This document shows positions 60,201 to 64,000 of a stretch of DNA of 64,000 nucleotides, in pieces; position 1 is the stretch's first letter, and each line of letters starts with the position of its first letter. Location of the stretch: contig JAJLRJ010000002.1 of assembly GCA_024195265.1 (NCBI GenBank), positions 21,911,070-21,975,069 of the forward strand. Direction: 5' to 3'. Position numbers and translations under genes: made by a program. A model generated the notes under the pieces. That model was given only the letters and a program-made list of their open reading frames with translations, was not told where the DNA came from and made no database searches. The DNA is from Dendrophyllia cribrosa (Eukaryota > Cnidaria > Anthozoa > Scleractinia > Dendrophylliidae).

Positions 60201-63200
60201 TCCCTTATTATCGTTGATTAGTTTTATCTTATTGTCAGGGCTGTCATTAAGATTTGAGACAGGCGTAGCTCTGATCTTAACACCCGTAACAATCTTGTTG
60301 CTTTGTCGTTCAATTTAACCTATGACAGGCAAGATCACCCGTAACATCAAGGTCTAATCAAGTGCACTCACCCGTAGCAGATGCTACGGGTGATGGCCCT
60401 TAATGACAGCCCTGATTGTAATGTTATTCGGAGATATTAGCACCACCATGCTACTCTAAAATCCGAATAGAAATAAAGTTATGTATGTTGTATGTAGGCA
60501 GACACCTCTGGCGCTCTAAGGTGGTTCAAAATTCCTTTGAGAAGCACCATCATCATTGGTTGGCTGAACAGCATCTCTAAAAGCAGTCACCTAGGCATAC
60601 CTTGTTTTTAGAGAAAGTCCATTGGATGCAGGGTTCTCAATAATCTTTTTATCAACTGTTCCATTTGTGAATTTATTCAGTCATAACAAGGTGGCACATG
60701 GCCAACTGAGGCCTTACTGATTACTTTGTATTGAAACAATAAATTATCATTTTACACACCCATAACATATGGCATCCCTCACAAGTGTCACAATTAGTTG
60801 TGGGTTTAACTGAGAGAACACTGGGATGACTAACATCTTGTTTAATTTTACTCAAGTATTTACCAGGGGCGGATCCAGGATTTTGAAATGGGGGGTGAAA
60901 TTCACCTCAAAAAAAGATATCAGAGAAATAAAATATTATTTATTTGAGAAATACTTTAGAAAAAAGAAAGAAAGGGTCTCAGAAAGGGGGGTGAAAATTC
61001 ACCCATTTCACCCCCCCCCCCCCCCCCCTGGATCCGCCCCTGTATACAATCTATTCACCAATCTTGATGTTTGATTTTTCTTGGTAGTGACTATCATGTA
61101 GTTGTGGAAGATGATGCTGTTAAAGCCTTGGCCAACCTCTGTGACGGTGATGCCCGGATTGCACTTAATGGCCTGCAGCTTGCAGTACAATCACAAGTAG
61201 CTGCAGCAAAACACAAAAGAAAGAGCAATGACAATGTTCCAAATAGTATGTCTTCACTGCTGCAAAATGGAGAATGCTCTCAAAATGGAAAGCTACCACC
61301 CGATTTAAATATTGACACTGAAGAATTTAATGAAAAGAAAACTGTTTGTGTCAATGTATCTCACATTAAAGAAGGTCTGCAAAGAACTCATCTGCTTTAT
61401 GATAGAAATGGTGAAGAGCATTATAACATTATTTCTGCACTGCATAAGTCAATAAGAGGGAGTGACGAGAACGCTGCACTGTACTGGCTGGCCAGAATGC
61501 TTGTGGGAGGTGAAGATCCACTCTTTGTTGCTCGGAGGCTGGTGAGATGTGCAAGTGAAGATATTGGCAAGTGTCTTCTTTATTCTTCTTTTAGTTTCAC
61601 TTTGTATTTTTTATCTGAGCTTGTCACCCACGTTTTGATTTGTGTACACTACTTGCAAATTGCTTTGGATTTTCTTTCCCAGGTTCAGTTGTTTTCAAAC
61701 AGAGTCAGCTAATTTTTTTTTAGTCTTTTTAAAACAATCAATATGCCAACCTTAGTTCTACATTGTTAATTACCTGGCATTTTTCAATTGACAAACATAA
61801 TAATAATAATAATAATAATAATAATATTGGTGTGCGGACAAGATCAGTAACTATCCAAAAGACGGTTTTGTTAGGGACTGCAAGAATCCTCCGAAGAGTC
61901 CTTGGGATCTAAGGTGGCTTGTTGCCACTTGACCAGGACTAGTGTCATCTCCAGCAATGTTGCCGAGTCAATTTGTTATGGAATAATAATAATAATAATA
62001 ATAATATAAGAAGAAGAAGAAGAAAAACCTTTATAATAATAATAATAAACATGTCATCTAGTAGAGTTCACAAGATTTTCCAGGTTTTTATTTATTTTCT
62101 GTAATTAAAGCAGAATCCAAGAGGGTAGGGCTTGGGCAGGGGGGGGGTAGACTCCCATATAAAAGTGACAGGAGTGATTGTCATACCTTTCAGGGGTTAA
62201 AATCCCTGGTTTCAATGGTACCACTAAGGGTGTTTATATTGACCCATGTCAGAAAAATGTACTGACAGGGACAACTTTTAAAAAAGAATGGGTACTTCTT
62301 AGGGGTAAAATTTAATGTGAGCCACACCCATAAAACAGGTTTTTGGTACCTTTTAGGGGTACCTTTCAAAATTCTGATCATCACCCCTGTCAATTTTTTA
62401 AGCAAGTCCCCCCACCCGCGAGGGGGGATAGGGGGCTCCCATATAGAAGTGTCTGGGATGTTTGCCATGACAACACTACACACCATACTCTGTACTACCA
62501 TTTAAAGTGGGGACCAGAACAAAAAATAAATAAACAATAAAAATGCAAGAACTGTGTGATGCAAAGTTGGCAAGTTCCACATTTGTGCTTCTATATAGTA
62601 ATCCCTATATAGTAATTCTTGCATTTGATTGGCCAATTGAAACATAAACCATCAGAAAGTTCTCGGGAAGATGTCAAAAAGCTGTCAAAAACAAAATAAG
62701 TAAAAATCTTTGTTAAAAAAAAAACTTTTAAAAGGCAGAAGTCCTTTAATCTGAGAGAACCAAGAGAACTTGAATTTACCATGAAAGTCTGCCCATCAGT
62801 AACTTAATAAAATTATGCCAGTAATTAAGCATTACCCCCCCCCCCCCTCCCCTCCCCCCCCCCCCCCTCCCAACAAAACAAAACAAAAATCTTGACTAAC
62901 GTTTTAATTAAATTCTGTGACCAAGCTACATGTAAATCTGGTTCTCTGAACATTCATACCCAAGCCTCTTTTAAATGGAGGCAGGGTGTTTTTCATGTAT
63001 TGCATACTAAATGCTGAGTGCTATGCGGCAAAAACATTTTTTGAGCTTATGATACATGAGAACATAGTAATAAAAAAGTGAATACTCTGAAGTCTTTGTT
63101 TATTGATTTGTTACTTTTGACATCTTAGGTTTGGCTGATCCACAGGCCTTAAACCAGGCTGTTGCAGCTTACCAGGCTTGCCACTTTATTGGAATGCCAG

Positions 63201-64000
63201 AGTGTGATGTAAGTATGGTGCAAAATCCTGCTTTTGAAGCTCTGGGCTTCTTTGACATTATGATGATGTTAGCTGGTTCTACAGGTCTGAATCTAATCAG
63301 TAGGAATGTGGTGTGAAGACAATAATTTTATTGTAGAAGTACACTGGCTCTAGAGCAGTTGAAAAAGGCTCTCATATTGTTCATCCATGCAGTGTGACAC
63401 GTGCACGTAAGGAAATTTATTGTCCCTCAAAACTGTAGTAAGCCACCTTAACTTGTTCTTTTTGCACAGCCAACTACCCTGCTAGCCCTCTTGGATGGGA
63501 TTATGCTCAGGATTGTGAATGAAGGGACTTCTTCCTACATGTCCTATTACATGTCCTATTACTCAACATGTCTCACAATAATCTCCCTACATTATAAATA
63601 AATAACAATGGTTCAGATTTTTATCAGATTCATATGGTCAAACCTCTCCTTACAGACACCTATAATATGGACACCTCTCTATTACAGACAGTTCACACTG
63701 TCTTGTTCCTGAACAGATCAAATTCATGTAAACTCTATCTGTATAGTACAGTCGTGACACCTCCATGATACAGGTACTTCTCTATCACAGACAGTTCACA
63801 CTTGTTCCTGAACAGATCAAATTCATGTAAGCTCTACTTGTATAATACAGACACTTTGGTATCAGTAGTTTTGACGGTACTTGTGTTGTATTTCCAGGTG
63901 ATTCTTGCTCAAGCTGCTGTGTACCTTGCCAGAGCTCCAAAATCCATTGAAGTATACAATGCATACAGTGAGGCTAAGAAATATGTGAGTGGCTGGGAAG
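47564..64000 (+). CDS. WRNIP1: WRNIP1 AAA+ ATPase (partial, runs off right edge)
   Basis: Exons 47564-48220, 53292-53486, 59058-59296, 61088-61566, 63129-63208 and 63898-63984 join in phase and give 579 residues so far; the C terminus lies outside. A UBZ4 ubiquitin-binding finger (CPVC-x11-HVNKC, residues about 10-29) precedes a disordered Ser-rich region. A RarA/MgsA-type AAA+ module follows: Walker A GPPGCGKTT, Walker [10 protein letters not shown], sensor TENPSF and arginine-finger region SRCRVIVL. The C-terminal helical part has [11 protein letters not shown] and WLARML. The protein works with WRN and RAD18 at stalled replication forks in vertebrates. Introns 1 and 2 each carry an antisense Gypsy element. 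Confidence 0.94.
48466..48594 (-). repeat. LTR (3') of degraded Gypsy copy
   Basis: Starts TGTTATG and ends CGTAACA on the plus strand. Followed on the plus strand by TCCCCCCTTTCCCTC, the complement of the polypurine tract. Confidence 0.92.
49015..52764 (-). pseudogene. Degenerate Gypsy gag-pol
   Basis: Fragments in order on the minus strand: gag (52764-52327), zinc knuckle ([17 protein letters not shown]) and protease (QLDTGAYAS) within 52128-51637, RT piece (51271-51077), RNase H (50634-50155), integrase (49843-49015). Multiple stops and shifts disable it; for example the RT YxDD region is disrupted. Confidence 0.9.
50675..50815. mobile_element. Insertion with AAT microsatellite inside the degraded Gypsy copy
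   Basis: Relative to the intact copy (near 56130), about 140 bp are inserted between CCCAGAAAA and CGACACACATC. The left end is an AAT repeat; the remainder is AT-rich with CAGGGTAGCCACTTCAG. A 5'-truncated LINE/SINE with a microsatellite tail would fit. Confidence 0.6.
52829..52957 (-). repeat. LTR (5') of degraded Gypsy copy
   Basis: Starts CGTTATG on the plus strand (the terminal T has mutated to C) and ends CATAACA. The primer-binding site region TGGTGCCTACATGTAGTGGG adjoins it on the minus strand. Confidence 0.92.
53292..53486 (+). CDS. WRNIP1: WRNIP1 exon 2
   Basis: Sixty-five codons from TTLAHIVA to [13 protein letters not shown], covering the end of Walker A, the SATTSG segment and Walker B. 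Phase 0 at both ends. Confidence 0.93.
53877..54005 (-). repeat. 3' LTR of intact Gypsy element
   Basis: In element orientation the LTR contains TTAGCCAATGAG (CCAAT box), AATAAA as a poly(A) signal and CCAACATGGCGTC (YY1-like). At 129 bp it is unusually short for an autonomous element. Confidence 0.95.
54006..54020 (-). other. Polypurine tract
   Basis: GAGGGAAAGGGGGGA on the minus strand, directly before the 3' LTR; the usual plus-strand primer for LTR elements. Confidence 0.88.
54116..58213 (-). CDS. Gag-Pol polyprotein of Ty3/Gypsy element
   Basis: The frame is open for 1365 codons from ATG 58213 to TGA 54116. Domains in order: gag capsid-like ([15 protein letters not shown]), zinc knuckle [14 protein letters not shown] (CX2CX4HX4C), protease [11 protein letters not shown] ([13 protein letters not shown]; active site AIMDDIL, so Met replaces the usual Tyr/Val), RNase H ([20 protein letters not shown]), integrase zinc finger (HGTHLG...CTICHDY), DDE core ([23 protein letters not shown]) and a C-terminal VRVKPEPGS segment. 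No chromodomain seen. Gag and pol are one frame, without a shift. The frame is also open upstream to an ATG at 58315 in the LTR, but that start lies before the primer-binding site. Confidence 0.95.
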   Translation of the reverse strand: MAEGYANSSYHWANMNWAASYLSKEWERFYQHCEFAFGGPLSKCSEKEKICNLMSFVGDKGREIYLTFQWDTVQIGTGETRQNVSERDVLERVAGKFKTHLEAKKNPIMAAVKFDRRRQLPGETFDSFATDLKLLARGLDITETKKLIRNAIACKSLDERVRQRCLEKSKNLTLDTAIDIGRMFEATKDGMQVMAGEDLKVEVNKVTRSNGSSKRRGNQRKQSKSTGNNDKSSRCTRCGYDSHKPQEKCPAKHESCKICKKIGHFAQVCRSQKNKINLLTEVGDLSEDYSSDEEGANTNEHLLHVASLEMNGVSSEQNTSGIDEWWETLQVGNGTLQCQLDTGAYASVINTTQLKQVAPGAQIKETNQTLVSYSQHRITPKGYATLPVRYKNMEANVKFYVIDSKQKPILSGEVCQTLNLVKRVHKLDSSLRELLDQHPDLEKASGTMPGTYSIKIDPTAEPVVHGPRRQAAALLPKITAKLQEMEEEGHLAKVTHPTDWVNSMVVSCRGEKIRICLDPSDLNKAVKREHYPIPTVEEIVAKIPNAKVFTVLDAKSGYLQLKLDYESSLLTTMNTPLGRFRWLKLPFGIKSAPEMYQRAMDEMLEGIDHAYAIMDDILIAGRDISHHDSVLQQVLHRAKSYNLKLNFDKVRVRKQQVPYVGHIISAEGLKPDPEKVRAMKDMPPPTSKEDVRRFLGSIQYLAKFLPMLAEVETPLRELTQKDVLFHWDKPQATAFQKLKDLCCEAPVLAYYDVNKEVTVQCDASKSAVGAVLLQEGKPVAYASRKLRKSELNWAPIEKEMLAIVFSTQKFREYILGKTTQVQTDHKPLETILRKPMATAPLRLQTMIFKVSGFDLKVEYLPGKKQVLADTLSRASLNEVPPEEDDLQVNMLERISITDAKYSELQENTANELHELYTIIQAGWPETKQQVPHSIRQYWDTRDELAVTDGVIYRGMRIVIPPSMRPAMLELVHGTHLGIVKCKQRAREALYWPGMSAQIEEKVKNCTICHDYAATQQNKPLIPSAIPDLPWARAASDILTFEGEQYLVLVDYYSKYIEFTKLKDLTSQETIEALKEHFGRHGIPSRLITDCDTQYASREFANFASSYNFEHVLVSPKHPCANGEAEAAVKTVKSLWRKNKDKNKALLDYRATPIPGIDLSPSQLCMGRRLRTMLPIARGLLEPEAYNTREIKRRMKEGKQKQKLYHDRRGTKELPPLKPGDHVRVKPEPGSKEWKAATVVRHHTTPRSYVVDTGDRRIRRNRVALRTDTPNSFAGYQKRHTCTNTVLQPEPDTPSTRAAPQPPSGTAQVPVECPTQDPKDHQYPPHAQRSPSQGVPTVTDAAETMSSPPYVTRRGRQVRKPIRLDL
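58250..58267 (-). other. Primer-binding site
   Basis: TGGTGTCTATGTAGTGGG follows the 5' LTR directly on the minus strand; TGG pairs with the tRNA CCA end. Which tRNA matches is not identified. Confidence 0.75.
58268..58396 (-). repeat. 5' LTR of intact Gypsy element
   Basis: Same sequence as 53877-54005 in my base-by-base comparison. Confidence 0.95.
59058..59296 (+). CDS. WRNIP1: WRNIP1 exon 3
   Basis: Encodes [20 protein letters not shown], sensor 1 and [13 protein letters not shown]. Ends in phase 2 before GTGGGA. Confidence 0.93.
59705..59849. mobile_element. AT-rich palindromic MITE
   Basis: Arms containing AAAATTATTTTTGGTTAAAA and TTTCAAACTAGGTTAAT with TTTTCCTTTGT fold over a short centre. 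The plan resembles the ATATGTTGT family, but the sequence differs. Confidence 0.82.
60002..60139. mobile_element. Palindromic MITE, ATATGTTGT family, copy 3
   Basis: Arms ATATGTTGTGGTGCAATTTT and TCCTTGGTGCAAATTTG, centre TATGATAATAAGTTTTAAAC. Nearly the same as 34900-35036. Confidence 0.88.
60236..60414. mobile_element. MITE, CAGGGCTGTCATTAAG termini
   Basis: CAGGGCTGTCATTAAG and exact complement bound 179 bp, with a 5-bp duplication ATTGT (60231-60235, 60415-60419). Internal CACCCGTAGC/GCTACGGGTG is a second palindrome. Confidence 0.85.
60864..61042. mobile_element. Non-autonomous DNA transposon, CAGGGGCGGATCC family, copy 2
   Basis: CAGGGGCGGATCCAGG and CCTGGATCCGCCCCTG bound 179 bp with a poly-C tract. 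Flanks TTTAC and TATAC differ at one base. It ends 45 bp before WRNIP1 exon 4, so it lies next to the splice-acceptor region. Confidence 0.8.
61088..61566 (+). CDS. WRNIP1: WRNIP1 exon 4
   Basis: Encodes [17 protein letters not shown] (sensor 2 region), [20 protein letters not shown] and [11 protein letters not shown]. The donor is GCAAGT, not GT; see findings. Confidence 0.93.
61798..62050. mobile_element. LINE 3' fragment between AAT microsatellites
   Basis: AATAAT runs (61798-61825, 61982-62005) and AAG/AAT runs bound a piece that reads [17 protein letters not shown], resembling the C-terminal end of cnidarian retrotransposon proteins. Lies in WRNIP1 intron 4. Confidence 0.5.
62836..62869. 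repeat. Poly-C tract
   Basis: C-rich run with two single T interruptions in WRNIP1 intron 4. Confidence 0.88.
63129..63208 (+). CDS. WRNIP1: WRNIP1 exon 5
   Basis: Encodes [20 protein letters not shown] and GMPECD, a signature of WRNIP1/RarA. Phase 1 entry supplies GT of a Gly codon; donor GTAAGT. Confidence 0.93.
63670..63870. repeat. Tandem duplication of about 103 bp in WRNIP1 intron 5
   Basis: TCTCTATTACAGACAGTTCA and TCTCTATCACAGACAGTTCA start two units about 103 bp apart; both continue with CCTGAACAGATCAAATTCAT. Non-coding. Confidence 0.8.
63898..63984 (+). CDS. WRNIP1: WRNIP1 exon 6 (end inferred)
   Basis: Encodes [20 protein letters not shown] and [10 protein letters not shown] consensus donor GTGAGT follows at 63985; the next exon is beyond the window. 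Confidence 0.85.

Larger units (their letters stand above)
59345..60560. repeat. Degenerate repeat region, GACACCTCTCTAAGG motif
   Basis: Short phrases such as GACACCTCT, CATCTAACATGAA and CTAAGGCA recur every 30-40 bp through WRNIP1 intron 3. The array is interrupted by MITEs at 59705-59849, 60002-60139 and 60236-60414. Non-coding. Confidence 0.6.

Noticed and set aside
61563..61712. Read-through of WRNIP1 exon 4 into the intron (…GKCLLYSSF)
   Set aside because: It departs from the conserved SEDIGLADP sequence; a GC-AG splice to 63129 restores it exactly.

Overview
The window is animal nuclear DNA with interrupted genes, abundant transposon relics and high AT content. Gene content (metazoan SYS1 and WRNIP1 orthologues) together with Penelope-like elements, short-LTR Ty3/Gypsy elements, tRNA-derived SINEs and many small palindromic MITEs fits an anthozoan cnidarian such as a stony coral. 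The organism is inferred, not read directly.

Three host genes can be assembled exon by exon. (1) A 22-exon plus-strand gene (2028-32822, or to 35151 with an alternative last exon) encodes about 931 residues: an N-myristoylation signal, a UshA/5'-nucleotidase-type metallophosphatase, the 5'-nucleotidase C-terminal domain, an acidic linker and a small ankyrin block. (2) SYS1 lies on the minus strand in four exons (47379 down to 40561) and encodes 156 residues, a Golgi membrane protein. (3) WRNIP1 lies on the plus strand from 47564 and runs off the right edge. It carries a UBZ4 finger and an AAA+ clamp-loader-like ATPase; six exons are visible. SYS1 and WRNIP1 are head to head with 184 bp between start codons, containing a perfect TGACGTCA site. 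WRNIP1 intron 4 is a GC-AG intron. All exon phases in the three models join without a break.

The introns are crowded with mobile DNA. A structurally intact Ty3/Gypsy element (53877-58396) has apparently identical 129-bp LTRs, a CTTCC target duplication and one uninterrupted gag-pol frame. It sits antisense in WRNIP1 intron 2, inside a SINE. An older, broken sister copy (48466-52957, GGGGG duplication) sits antisense in intron 1, inside a G-rich foldback. Three Penelope-like insertions (4.2-5.8, 18.2-19.8 and 24.5-26.4 kb) carry hammerhead-ribozyme-like motifs near their 3' ends; two of them have inverted 5' pieces and 13-15 bp target duplications. Two further decayed Gypsy relics, a hAT fragment with a TTF-type zinc finger, four SINE copies and more than 25 foldback/MITE elements fill the rest.

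The most striking non-coding object is at 1401-1583. It is a nested inverted repeat (31-bp outer arms, 26-bp inner arms) whose centre is a canonical type I hammerhead ribozyme core. It does not resemble the Penelope-type ribozymes elsewhere in the window. No tRNA or rRNA genes, CRISPR arrays or bacterial features were seen. The 35152-40560 stretch holds no recognised gene.
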